Of a stretch of 63,391 nucleotides of DNA, positions 48,056-55,378 are shown one piece after another. The position numbers and the translations under genes are program-made. Each line of letters begins with the position of its first letter. The stretch's first letter is position 1. A model generated the notes under the pieces. That model ran no database searches. It saw only the letters and a program-made list of their open reading frames with translations, and was not told the origin of the DNA. Source of the DNA: JBDTSW01 sp051004675 (GTDB lineage: Bacteria > Actinomycetota > Thermoleophilia > Solirubrobacterales > 70-9); NCBI GenBank assembly GCA_051004675.1, contig JBPCKC010000096.1, positions 1-63,391 on the forward strand. The letters are read 5' to 3'.

Positions 48056-48339
48056 TGCGCGCTCTCTATGACAGCCAGGCCGACGCTCTCTCGATCGACC
48101 TGATCGATGCGGATCGCTGGGACTCGAGCGAAGTGATCGATCCGGACTACTGCACCATCGCCCTGGCCGCTGGGCGTCCTGCCAACGTGGAGCTCCTCGC
48201 GCCGCGAGAGCACCTGAGTCTGCTCGAGCGAGCCGCAACGAGTCACGGCCTGGACTCGGTCGCCCTCACTGCCGCCGCTCAGTCCGCGCTGGCAGCGCCC
48301 GATCGCCAAGTCAGCCTGGACGTTTCAGCGCCGGCGTAG
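48055..48339 (+). CDS. DUF2283-like small protein
   Basis: 94 residues from ATG 48055 behind GAGAGGAG: RALYDSQADALSIDLIDADR, DYCTIALAAGRPANVELLAP, REHLSLLERAATSHG. The start RVxYDxxADALxI and a later vDLa-G-xxxxxELL pattern fit DUF2283, often encoded beside DUF4258 as a putative toxin-antitoxin pair. Here the partner is truncated, so this could be an orphan antitoxin. Confidence 0.6.
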   Translation: MRALYDSQADALSIDLIDADRWDSSEVIDPDYCTIALAAGRPANVELLAPREHLSLLERAATSHGLDSVALTAAAQSALAAPDRQVSLDVSAPA

Positions 48340-48366
48340 GCGTTAGAGCGCGGCGAGCAGCCGCCA

Positions 48367-48393
48367 GTAGAAGCCCTGGGTGGTGAAGAGCCA
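48367..48393. repeat. 27-nt direct repeat, copy 2
   Basis: Identical to 47594-47620 but outside any intact gene. The antisense reads WLFTTQGFY then diverges, so it is a remnant of the 5' end of the 110-residue gene family. Confidence 0.8.
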
Positions 48394-48430
48394 GCCGCCT
48401 GCAGCTCCCCGGCGTCGGCTCCGGCCTGCA

Positions 48431-48466
48431 CATAGTCAGACTAGTCATACTGGTATAGTCAGTAAG
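48431..48466 (+). promoter_or_regulatory. Promoter/operator of VapBC module D
   Basis: TAGTCAGAC, TAGTCATAC and TATAGTCAG follow one another in the A/T-rich stretch before the antitoxin ATG, giving three TAGTCA half-sites. This is the expected form of an autoregulatory operator. Regulation is inferred, not shown. Confidence 0.5.
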
Positions 48467-48469
48467 GAT

Positions 48470-48751
48470 ATGACGGTGGGAATAGCCGAGCTCAAGGCAC
48501 GACTCAGCGAACACCTGGCGAAGGTGCGCGCCGGCGAGGTGATCGTGGTCACCGACCGGGGGCACCCGATCGCGCGGATCGCGCCCGCGAGCGCGGTCGA
48601 GGATGAGCACCTGGCGGAGCTGGAGCGGGCCGGGGTCGTCAAGCTCGGAACCGGGAACTTCGACGATTTTCTGAACGCGCCAAGGCCTCGGGCAGTCGGG
48701 GAAGGCTCGCTGCTCGAGGCGCTGCTCGAGGAGCGGCGGGAGGGCCGCTGA
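48470..48751 (+). CDS. Phd/YefM-type antitoxin (VapBC module D)
   Basis: 93 residues from ATG 48470: TVGIAELKARLSEHLAKVRA, GEVIVVTDRGHPIARIAPAS, then an acidic/helical tail (LGTGNFDDFLNAPRPRAVGE, LLEALLEERREG). The Phd fold is clear. The toxin gene starts 3 nt after the stop. Confidence 0.9.
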   Translation: MTVGIAELKARLSEHLAKVRAGEVIVVTDRGHPIARIAPASAVEDEHLAELERAGVVKLGTGNFDDFLNAPRPRAVGEGSLLEALLEERREGR

Positions 48752-48754
48752 GCA

Positions 48755-49189
48755 GTGCCTTTCTGGGACGCCTCAGCGGTCGTGCCGCTGCTGATGGAGG
48801 AGGCCTGGTCGCGTGAACTGAGCGAACGGGTCGAGCTGGACGAAGAGCTCTCGGTCTGGTGGGGCACCAGGGTCGAGGCCGTCTCGGCGATCCGCCGGCG
48901 TGAGCGGGTCGGGGAGGTGGACGCCGATGGCGCCCGCGAGTCTTTGAAACTGCTCGACCGGCTCGCGACCGCCTGGGTCGAGCTACAGCCCTCCGCCGCC
49001 GTTCGCACCACCGCTGAACGGTTGCTCGCGGTCCACCCCCTGCGCGCAGCCGACGCCTTCCAGCTAGCGGCCGCGATGGCATGGCGGCGAGATCCCCTTC
49101 GGCCCGCCGGCTTCGTCTGCTTTGACGAGCGTCTGCGCGACGCCGCCGCGCGGGAAGGATTTCAGCTCTCGCCCGAAGCAATCGGCTGA
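48755..49189 (+). CDS. PIN-domain toxin VapC (module D)
   Basis: 144 residues from GTG 48755: PFWDASAVVPLLMEEAWSRE, WWGTRVEAVSAIRRRERVGE, PLRAADAFQLAAAMAWRRD and GFVCFDERLRDAAAREGF. The acidic positions (Asp, Glu, Asp, Asp) are kept. Confidence 0.9.
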   Translation: MPFWDASAVVPLLMEEAWSRELSERVELDEELSVWWGTRVEAVSAIRRRERVGEVDADGARESLKLLDRLATAWVELQPSAAVRTTAERLLAVHPLRAADAFQLAAAMAWRRDPLRPAGFVCFDERLRDAAAREGFQLSPEAIG

Positions 49190-49249
49190 GGCGCTTGCTG
49201 GTCGTCTCCTACCGTCACCGGCGAGGGGGCCGCGTACGGCGGCGTCAGC

Positions 49250-49768
49250 TCAGATGTCGTCGAGGCCGGGGATCGGGTCGATTGGCAGCTCCCCGTGGAT
49301 CTCCTGCAGGCGCTCCAGGTCGAGCCGGTCCTGCGGACGATCGGCGAGCCGCTTGAAGCCGACGATGCTGCGGAGGCCCGCGACACGGAAAGTCGCGGCG
49401 CCGTAGTCGGCCTCGATAGCGCGCTCAGCGACGGTTGCGAAGTCGAGCGGCGGCGCTCCGCCGCGGAAGACGTCGATCAAGCCCGCGCGGGTGACCGCAC
49501 GAAGGTGGTCGACCGCGAGAATGTGCGAGTCGGCCAGCGGCTGCTGGTCGCGCTGGCGAACACCATCCAGGGCGCGGAGCGCTGCAATCAGGTGCCGGTC
49601 GTTTGCTGGATCGTCGGGGACGAGCAGGTCGATGTCCTCGGTAGCCCGCACGAACCGGTTCGCGATGACCGCGAAGCCACCGACGACCACGAAGTCGGCC
49701 TTAGCGGCGACCAGTGCCCCGACGACGACGTCCAGCTCAGGATCGGGAGCGCTCATCGGCCCGCTCAA
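49250..49768 (-). CDS. Nucleotidyltransferase-fold protein (AbiEii/MNT-like)
   Basis: 172 residues with the nucleotidyltransferase signature VVVGGFAVIANRFVRATEDI, DLLV (GG...and DxD), then ILAVDHLRAVTRAGLIDVFR and FRVAGLRSIVGFKRLADRPQ, DRLDLERL. The family includes AbiEii-type toxins and MNT antitoxins. It overlaps a 66-residue gene upstream by 32 nt, which may be its partner. An inner ATG at 49756 is also possible. Confidence 0.82.
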   Translation of the reverse strand: MSGPMSAPDPELDVVVGALVAAKADFVVVGGFAVIANRFVRATEDIDLLVPDDPANDRHLIAALRALDGVRQRDQQPLADSHILAVDHLRAVTRAGLIDVFRGGAPPLDFATVAERAIEADYGAATFRVAGLRSIVGFKRLADRPQDRLDLERLQEIHGELPIDPIPGLDDI

Positions 49769-49937
49769 CCGCTCGGCGGAGCCGCATGGCCTGAGCCGAT
49801 AGCGCCTGACCGCGTCGCAACAGCTCGGAGACCGGTGCGTCGGCGGCGCGGTGGAGGAGCTCTCGCTTCTCGGCGTTGAGCCGCGTCCACTCCACTTCGT
49901 GGCCGGGCTCGAGCAGGGTCGGCGATCGCCGGGTCAT
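49737..49937 (-). CDS. Small hypothetical protein (66 aa), candidate partner of the nucleotidyltransferase
   Basis: A polar, helical protein: SPTLLEPGHEVEWTRLNAEK, RELLHRAADAPVSELLRRGQ, LSAQAMRLRRAVERADERS. It overlaps the nucleotidyltransferase gene, like short antitoxin/toxin partners. No domain recognised. Confidence 0.65.
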   Translation of the reverse strand: MTRRSPTLLEPGHEVEWTRLNAEKRELLHRAADAPVSELLRRGQALSAQAMRLRRAVERADERSRS

Positions 49938-50004
49938 GTCCGAAATGTTACGGGGCGCCAGGGCGCCGGAGTCGCGGGTCGATGTCCGTCATGGGCAACA
50001 TGCC

Positions 50005-50562
50005 TCACAGCGCCGTGTGCAGCCGCTTCCCCATCGCAGCTCCAGACGCCTTGAAGATCTTGCACATCGCGTCGTGGCGCTTGCCGCAGCGCTCCCAGTA
50101 GGTCTTCATCAGCTCGCGGGGCATGAGTAAGGAGGCGGCGAAGATCGATGCCTCCTCCTCGATGTCGGGGGCGTCGTCGGGAGTCGCCTCCTCTTCTTGC
50201 ACCACCTTCTTGCGACAGAACAGCGGCTGCTGGCCGCGGTGCATGACGTGGTGGCCGATCTCGTGGGCGATCGTGAAGCGGCGGCGGGGCGGCCACTTCT
50301 CGGCCTCGTCGGCGTTCACCCAGATCTCCCCGAGGCTGGGGAGGAGCAGGCCGGAGAGGGTGTCGCCGGGGCCCAGCTCGGGCGCCCCCGGTGCCTCGCG
50401 CATCTCCTGCGGCGAGCGTTCGCAGACGTGGAGGCCGAAGTAGGAGTCGGCGATGTCGTCGATCGGGATCGGCGGCTTGTTCTCGGCCCACAGGTACGCG
50501 GGGAGGGCGGCCAGGACGCGCTCGGCCCGCTCTTCGATCGGCTCCCTGTCGATCGCCGCCAC
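50005..50562 (-). CDS. ImmA/IrrE-family metallopeptidase
   Basis: 185 residues with the zinc peptidase motif in RRRFTIAHEIGHHVMHRG (HEIGHH) and the later EEEASIFAASLLMPRELM, the Glu-x-x-Ala-x-x-FA signature. IrrE/ImmA enzymes cleave XRE-type repressors to switch on stress or mobile-element genes. It is the last gene of a minus-strand unit headed by a sigma factor; the 77-residue and 214-residue genes lie between. Confidence 0.92.
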   Translation of the reverse strand: MAAIDREPIEERAERVLAALPAYLWAENKPPIPIDDIADSYFGLHVCERSPQEMREAPGAPELGPGDTLSGLLLPSLGEIWVNADEAEKWPPRRRFTIAHEIGHHVMHRGQQPLFCRKKVVQEEEATPDDAPDIEEEASIFAASLLMPRELMKTYWERCGKRHDAMCKIFKASGAAMGKRLHTAL

Positions 50563-50572
50563 TGCCTCCGCC

Positions 50573-50806
50573 CTAGTCGCGTCCCTGGCCGTGCCCGAGC
50601 AGGCGCACCAGGGCGCCGAGCGCGCGCAGGGCGCCGAGCGATCGGGGCGCGCCCGAGCTGTGGGCGCCGTGCAGCTCGCGCTCGAGGGTTGGGCGAAGGC
50701 TCATGTCTCTCCCGAGCGGCCCCGCGAGCAGGCCGGCCAGGGGCCAGTCCTGTTCCTTGAGGGCGAAGCGGAAGAGCATGATCGGGTCTCGAAGCTGATT
50801 GGTCAT
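50573..50806 (-). CDS. Small hypothetical protein (77 aa)
   Basis: Not recognised. DPIMLFRFALKEQDWPLAGL, LAGPLGRDMSLRPTLERELH, then a low-complexity Gly/Ala/Leu end. It lies 10 nt upstream of the ImmA/IrrE start and 43 nt downstream of the 214-residue gene, so it is part of the same unit. Confidence 0.55.
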   Translation of the reverse strand: MTNQLRDPIMLFRFALKEQDWPLAGLLAGPLGRDMSLRPTLERELHGAHSSGAPRSLGALRALGALVRLLGHGQGRD

Positions 50807-50849
50807 GGGTGAGGGGTCGGGGCGGAGTGCTCCTGGCTGACCGAGGCGC

Positions 50850-51494
50850 TCAGCCGCCGCGGAAGAGCTGGTCGACCTCGTCCCAGTCCGCCGGTTCCGC
50901 GGTGCGGCCCGCGCTCGGAGCGGCGGTCGCCGCGGGCTCGTCGCCCTCGATTGCGCCCTTGACGACTCGGGTGAATGCCGGATCTGCCCGCTCGGCCATC
51001 ACGGTGCCACCGGCCAGGTTCTGCCCGGCCCTCCTGAGGCTCTCCGCGCTGGCGCCGACGATCCCGGCGAGGGCATCGAGCACGCGGCCCGAGACCCCCT
51101 CGGCCTCGAGCGTGCCCTGCTCCATCTCGTGGTAGTAGCCGGCGACCTTCTCGGTGCTCTCGCCGACGCCGAGGCCGGCGGCGAGTTTCTCCACCAGCTC
51201 GGCGCGCTTTATCTGCGCCCGCTCGCGCAGGCGCGGCAGCAGCACCGGCCACAGGCCGGCTTGGCCGGAGAGCGACTTGGCCAGCGACTCGGTCAGCCGC
51301 TCGGCGCTCGAGCCCTGGTAGGCCTCGGCGTCCCACTCGCGCCCGGGGGCCTGCTGCAGGTAGCCGTCGAGTAGCACCGCGAGCTCCTCGCGATCGATCC
51401 CCTCGAGCTGGTCAAGGTAGGCGACCGGGTCGGCCTGGCCGGCGGCGCGGTGTTCAGTGATGTATTCGCTTAGAAGTCGTTCGACGTCGCTCAT
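50850..51494 (-). CDS. Putative regulator with XRE-like helical region (214 aa)
   Basis: N-terminal MSDVERLLSEYITEHRAAGQ, ADPVAYLDQLEGIDREELAV resembles the linker helices of regulatory kinases. The centre (RLRERAQIKRAELVEKLAAG, LGVGESTEKVAGYYHEMEQG, VLDALAGIVGASAESLRRAG) looks like an XRE-type HTH. The acidic C-terminus ends EPADWDEVDQLFRGG. In position and content it fits the substrate/repressor expected between a sigma factor and an ImmA/IrrE peptidase. This is inference. Confidence 0.7.
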   Translation of the reverse strand: MSDVERLLSEYITEHRAAGQADPVAYLDQLEGIDREELAVLLDGYLQQAPGREWDAEAYQGSSAERLTESLAKSLSGQAGLWPVLLPRLRERAQIKRAELVEKLAAGLGVGESTEKVAGYYHEMEQGTLEAEGVSGRVLDALAGIVGASAESLRRAGQNLAGGTVMAERADPAFTRVVKGAIEGDEPAATAAPSAGRTAEPADWDEVDQLFRGG

Positions 51495-51516
51495 GGCGGT
51501 TGGCCTTCAGGCCTAC

Positions 51517-52230
51517 TCAGGGATTATCGGGGTCCTCGTCGTCGGGGTAGGCGTCGCGGGGCCGTCCGTTGCCGCGATCGCCGGGCGCGGGCTCGTCGGC
51601 CTCGTTCAGGAGCTCGCGCACGCGCTCGCGGAATCGCCTCACGATCTGGGCGACGTTGTCGACGCTCATCGGCGGATCCTCGTCGGGGAACTCACCGTTC
51701 ACCGTCTCGGCGGTGCCCTTGCCGTCGAGGTCCTCGAAGACGAAGAGGCGGACCACGCGCCGGTGCCGTTCGCTGAGCTCATCGAGGGCGACGTCGATGA
51801 GCTCCTGGACCTCGACGGCGCCGGTCTCGGCCTCCTCGCTCGGGACCTCGCCCCAGATCCGCTCGTCGTCGAGGTGCTCGTCCGGGAGCTCGGTCGTCTC
51901 GACCCCCGGCTTGCGGTGATAGTCGGCGATCCGCCGCGAGATGATCCGCTTGAGCCAGGTCCGGAACTCGCCGATCGAGCGGCCGTCGAGGCTGGAGCGG
52001 ATCGCGCTCACGACGACCTCCTTGGCGACATCCTCGACGTCGGCCCTGGGCACCTTGATCGCGACCCGCGGCACGATGACGCTGTCGTAGTAGCGGAAGG
52101 TGAGGATCGCGAGCGCGCGCTGGGCATGCTCGGGATGCCCCGCCTTGTATGCGAGCGCGATGGACGCGAGGAGTTTCTCGTCGCTGAGCCGTGAGAGCTC
52201 GTCGTCATTTCTTGGTCGGAATTTCGCCAC
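51517..52230 (-). CDS. ECF-type RNA polymerase sigma factor
   Basis: 237 residues from GTG 52230 (KFRPRNDDELSRLSDEKLLA). Region 2 is ALAILTFRYYDSVIVPRVAI, EDVAKEVVVSAIRSSLDGRS, IGEFRTWLKRIISRRIADYH. Region 4 is VALDELSERHRRVVRLFVFE, SVDNVAQIVRRFRERVRELL. A strongly acidic tail (DAYPDDEDPDNP) is present. It heads the unit with the 214-residue, 77-residue and ImmA/IrrE genes, separated from the next by 22 nt. A divergent small gene starts 175 nt away. Confidence 0.87.
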   Translation of the reverse strand: MAKFRPRNDDELSRLSDEKLLASIALAYKAGHPEHAQRALAILTFRYYDSVIVPRVAIKVPRADVEDVAKEVVVSAIRSSLDGRSIGEFRTWLKRIISRRIADYHRKPGVETTELPDEHLDDERIWGEVPSEEAETGAVEVQELIDVALDELSERHRRVVRLFVFEDLDGKGTAETVNGEFPDEDPPMSVDNVAQIVRRFRERVRELLNEADEPAPGDRGNGRPRDAYPDDEDPDNP

Positions 52231-52405
52231 GTAGGTAGTGCCTGATGGTCGGGAGTCGGGACGCGCGCCACGTTCCTGACAAGCCCCCATCTCGGGTCGG
52301 CCAAGGCGGGACGCGAAATGGAGTTTGTATCACGCGTGTCTAGCCGGTCGGAGCCCTTCGCGCGCACGTGTCAGGAGGACCGCGGATCCTCCGACTTCAG
52401 CCCGG

Positions 52406-52564
52406 ATGAGTCTTCCTGGTCCCTCCCGAACCATCATCGTCGAGCCGATTGAGGCGCCCGAGCCGATGCCGGGTCCGATCCCCTCCGAGGAGCCTGCCGA
52501 GCCGCTGCCGGATCGGACCCCCGATCGGGAGCCCGCTCCGGTAGGACCGCCGGAAGAGGACTGA
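52406..52564 (+). CDS. Small Pro/Glu-rich protein (52 aa)
   Basis: SLPGPSRTIIVEPIEAPEPM then Pro/Glu/Asp-rich low complexity. RTIIVEPIE-type starts recur in actinobacterial short proteins, to my recollection. It is divergent from the sigma-factor unit and 5 nt before the next gene. Function unknown. Confidence 0.6.
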   Translation: MSLPGPSRTIIVEPIEAPEPMPGPIPSEEPAEPLPDRTPDREPAPVGPPEED

Positions 52565-52569
52565 GCGCG

Positions 52570-53943
52570 GTGGCGATGGGAGCGCCAGCCGAGCCTCCAC
52601 TAATAGCCGGCACGATCCACGGCGTTCGCACCTGGTCGCTGGCGATTCACGCTGGAGAGCCCACGCTCACCGGCCGCTACAAGCACGTTCCGTGGCGGCC
52701 CGCAGGCGCCACCACGAGCGCCGAGTGCCACGAGGCTCACCATGGTCCGAACGAGCTTCCGATGCCCGACTGCGGATGCGGCCTCTACGGGCTGCACCTC
52801 CGCGAGGACGCATTCCAGGAGGTTCTCTCAGATCTGACCCGGACTGAGCCCGCGGACGCGTGCGCCGGCCTGATCGAGGCGTGGGGGCGCGTCGAGGTCC
52901 ACCGGTCGGGGTTCCGCGCCCAGTACGCGCGCCCCGCGGCGCTCTTCCTTCCCGCCCCCGCGCTCGGCAGCGGCTACGAGTCGACCGTCCGGCGGCTCGC
53001 CGATGCCTACGGCGCCGACATCGTGGTCGTCCGCGACGCGGACGACCTTGCGCGCCACTGCGCCGGGCACGAGCTGGGGCTGAGCCGCGGAGCGGTGGAT
53101 GATCTTCTAGGGCGCGAGGAGGCCGCCGAGCCGGAGTCGTCCGGCGGTTTGCCACGACCTCCGCGTCGAAGGGAACGGGTTCTCAACGCTTTGGGATTGG
53201 CGCTCGCCGGGGTCTGGTACCTGTTCGTCGCGGCAATGGTCGGCGCTGTGGCGGTCGGGGTCGTCGGAGCGATCCTCGACGGCGAGGATCCCCCACCGCC
53301 CGCGGCCCCTGGCCCTCCGCTCGAGGTCCTCGACACGCGGATCGGCACCGTGAACGGCGGTGTCCTCTACGTGACCCGGGTTCGAAACGAAAGCCGGGCC
53401 CGCGCTGCGCTGGACGTCGGCCTCACGGGGCGCCTGGTCGATGCCACGGGTGAGCGAATCGCCGGACTGCAGGCACCTCGCACCAAGCAGCCCCGGCTGG
53501 CGATCCTGCCAGGCGCCACCGCAGTCGTGGTGGGCTGGGTCGAGCGCACGCCTGGCCGCGCGGCGCGGATGAGGGCGGGCGTCGGCGGCCTGGCGCTTCG
53601 CGGTGCGGTGGCGCGCGCGGGAGCGTCCGAACCGGCGCCCGGCGCGCCCCGGATCGTGCTGGGTGAGGCCGGATTCGACCGCGAGTCCTGCACGCTCACC
53701 GCCAGGGTTCGCAGCTCCGAGCCGGTGCGCTCAGCGCGGGTTCAGGCGGTGCGCTTCGAGGTCGGACGGCCGGCCGGGTTCATCTACGGCCAGGCCGGGC
53801 CCCTCGGCCCGAAGCCGGCCGAGCGGGCGCTGGTTCGGCTGCTCCCCGGCGACTGCCGGGCGGCCTACGCCGAGGACTTCATCGAGGTCTATCCGAGCCT
53901 GCGTTCGGCGGAGATCGCGAATGCGGTGCCCGCCGTCAGATAG
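52570..53943 (+). CDS. Hypothetical protein with Cys/His N-terminal motif and one transmembrane helix
   Basis: 457 residues from GTG 52570. The N-terminal 110 residues carry a Cys/His set (SAECHEAHHGPNELPMPDCG, CGLYGLH), like actinobacterial metal- or Fe-S-type hypothetical domains. A hydrophobic helix lies at about residue 210-235 (ALGLALAGVWYLFVAAMVGA, VAVGVVGAIL). The C-terminal half is beta-rich, probably exported. Function not assigned. A SAM riboswitch follows 31 nt after its stop. Confidence 0.75.
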   Translation: MAMGAPAEPPLIAGTIHGVRTWSLAIHAGEPTLTGRYKHVPWRPAGATTSAECHEAHHGPNELPMPDCGCGLYGLHLREDAFQEVLSDLTRTEPADACAGLIEAWGRVEVHRSGFRAQYARPAALFLPAPALGSGYESTVRRLADAYGADIVVVRDADDLARHCAGHELGLSRGAVDDLLGREEAAEPESSGGLPRPPRRRERVLNALGLALAGVWYLFVAAMVGAVAVGVVGAILDGEDPPPPAAPGPPLEVLDTRIGTVNGGVLYVTRVRNESRARAALDVGLTGRLVDATGERIAGLQAPRTKQPRLAILPGATAVVVGWVERTPGRAARMRAGVGGLALRGAVARAGASEPAPGAPRIVLGEAGFDRESCTLTARVRSSEPVRSARVQAVRFEVGRPAGFIYGQAGPLGPKPAERALVRLLPGDCRAAYAEDFIEVYPSLRSAEIANAVPAVR

Positions 53944-53974
53944 CTCCCGCCCGCGGCGACTATCCTCCACGTAT

Positions 53975-54070
53975 CCCATCAAGAGCGGCTGAGGGATCCG
54001 GCCCAGTGACGCCGCAGCAACCGACCGACACCCCTGGGTGAAGGAGCGGTGCTACCGCCGGGACCGATGG
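53975..54070 (+). ncRNA. SAM-I (S-box) type riboswitch
   Basis: 96 nt with the SAM-I core. P1 is CCATC (53976-53980) with GATGG (54066-54070). AAGAG, then P2 GCGGC with GCCGC, GAGGGA (53991-53996), the GGCCC partner (54000-54004), AGTGA, and the invariant GCAACC (54017-54022) follow. P3 is CACCC with GGGTG, and the GGTGC element of P4 is at 54048-54052. The P1 3' strand overlaps the GGAGG ribosome site (54069-54073) of the next gene by two bases, so SAM binding should block translation. A possible -10 TATCCT lies just upstream (about 53961). Confidence 0.87.
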
Positions 54071-54078
54071 AGGTCCAG

Positions 54079-54507
54079 ATGGAAATGGCCAGCTATTACT
54101 GGGTGCTCGGGGCGCCAGGCGACTGCCTGATGCACTTCAAGCAGGACGGGGACGGTACGCACGCGCGGGTTACCGCCGACTTCAAGACCGAGGATGCCGC
54201 GGGCGCGGCCGCCCACGGGAATGTGGAGGGTGCCGCGCTCTTGGGAGCGCGCCTTCAGGTCTATTGCACGCTGCCGGAAGAGGCGGAGCGGGTTCGCCGC
54301 GTGCTGCGCCGGGAGGCGTGCCAGGTTGATGTCGAGGCGGGCGAGGTGTCGTTTCTGATGCTGGCCCCGACCGGGCTGCTCGAGCAGCAGCCACCGGAGG
54401 GCGCGAGCGGCACCATGGACGTGATCGCCAGCTTCGGGTCGTGCCTTCCCGCTGCTACCGCAACCTACGCAGGTGCGCGGTTTGCGGCGGCATGCGCGGC
54501 CGGGTGA
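54079..54507 (+). CDS. Hypothetical protein under SAM riboswitch control (142 aa)
   Basis: Start at ATG 54079, 5 nt after GGAGG; a second ATG at 54085 is also possible. EMASYYWVLGAPGDCLMHFK, DGDGTHARVTADFKTEDAAG, ARLQVYCTLPEEAERVRRVL, VDVEAGEVSFLMLAPTGLLE. It is not like any methionine, SAM or sulphur enzyme or transporter that I recognise. Three Cys occur. Its 3' end overlaps the next frame by 67 nt. The riboswitch implies a role in SAM or sulphur metabolism. Confidence 0.65.
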   Translation: MEMASYYWVLGAPGDCLMHFKQDGDGTHARVTADFKTEDAAGAAAHGNVEGAALLGARLQVYCTLPEEAERVRRVLRREACQVDVEAGEVSFLMLAPTGLLEQQPPEGASGTMDVIASFGSCLPAATATYAGARFAAACAAG

Positions 54508-54722
54508 ACGTGATGCCCGGTGGCGGCATCGATCTGGACACCAGGGAGCTGAGCTGCGCCTGCGCCACGGTCCCGTGCCGCTACTGCCGCGTCGGGGCGG
54601 TGCGCCGACCCCTTACCGAGTGGGCCGTCCCGAGCCAGGCGGGCAGGCATGCGCCCTGGTTCCGTTACCTCCTGCCGTGCGAGGACTGCCAGGCGCGGGG
54701 GCTGGGACCGCGAGTCAACTAG
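54441..54722 (+). CDS. Cys-rich conserved hypothetical protein (93 aa)
   Basis: GTG 54441. Cys pairs CAVCGG, CACATVPCRYC and LPCEDC give a zinc-ribbon-like set: NVMPGGGIDLDTRELSCACA, RRPLTEWAVPSQAGRHAPWF. Similar short proteins recur in actinobacteria as hypotheticals, to my recollection. Overlap with the preceding gene suggests one transcript, so it too may be under the SAM riboswitch. Confidence 0.7.
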   Translation: MPSRCYRNLRRCAVCGGMRGRVNVMPGGGIDLDTRELSCACATVPCRYCRVGAVRRPLTEWAVPSQAGRHAPWFRYLLPCEDCQARGLGPRVN

Positions 54723-54865
54723 CGGAACCGCTCAGCCAGAGATCCCCAGGAACGGGCGACTTCCGCCCTACACCCGCCGCCACGCGCGACTTTCGGCACA
54801 CCCTCGGCGGGGAGTTGGCTCAATGCGAGAACCATCCGTATTCGGCCGTTCGCAAGGCTTCAGGG

Positions 54866-55093
54866 ATGCTGAAACCGTCGGGCCATGCCACTCCGCTCGA
54901 CGCCGAGCACCGTTTCCGGACCCTTCTCTGTGAGGAGGGGTACGCGCAGCCGGATCGGGTGGCATACGACCCGGAGCCCGGCGAGCTCACCTTCATCTGG
55001 CACGAGCCGAAAATCGCCATCGTCATCGAGCTCTCCGACGACGGGCCCACCGACGTCCGCCTGGGGTCCGACGACTCAAGTGCTACATTATGA
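54866..55093 (+). CDS. Small hypothetical protein (75 aa)
   Basis: ATG 54866: LKPSGHATPLDAEHRFRTLL, CEEGYAQPDRVAYDPEPGEL, TFIWHEPKIAIVIELSDDG. Compact alpha/beta character, no known domain. It ends just before antitoxin E. The 143 nt before it contain nothing I recognise. Confidence 0.6.
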   Translation: MLKPSGHATPLDAEHRFRTLLCEEGYAQPDRVAYDPEPGELTFIWHEPKIAIVIELSDDGPTDVRLGSDDSSATL

Positions 55094-55099
55094 CGCACA

Positions 55100-55378
55100 A
55101 TGATGGTCGTCGGTGTTCGGGAGTTACGGCAGAACCTCAGCAAGTATCTCGCGCGGGTGAAGGATGGCGAGAGCCTGCGGGTGACCGAGCGCGGCCGCGA
55201 GGTCGCGATCCTCGTCCCGTCAGGGGTGCAAGTGGAGCCGTATCTGAGCCTCGCGGCGCTGCGAGGGGCGAGTGTGCCGACGAGCCGGCTTGAGCAAGTG
55301 GCCGCCCGGTTGAGCAAGCGCGTGGGCGCCGCCGGGACCACCGACGAGTTCCTCGAAGAGAGCCGCGGCAGGGGTTGA
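55100..55378 (+). CDS. Phd/YefM-type antitoxin (VapBC module E)
   Basis: 92 residues: MMVVGVRELRQNLSKYLARV, KDGESLRVTERGREVAILVP, then a tail with SRLEQVAARLSKRVGAAGTT. The Phd fold is clear. It is preceded by AT-rich GCTACATTATGACGC. Its TGA overlaps the toxin TTG (TTGA). Confidence 0.9.
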   Translation: MMVVGVRELRQNLSKYLARVKDGESLRVTERGREVAILVPSGVQVEPYLSLAALRGASVPTSRLEQVAARLSKRVGAAGTTDEFLEESRGRG

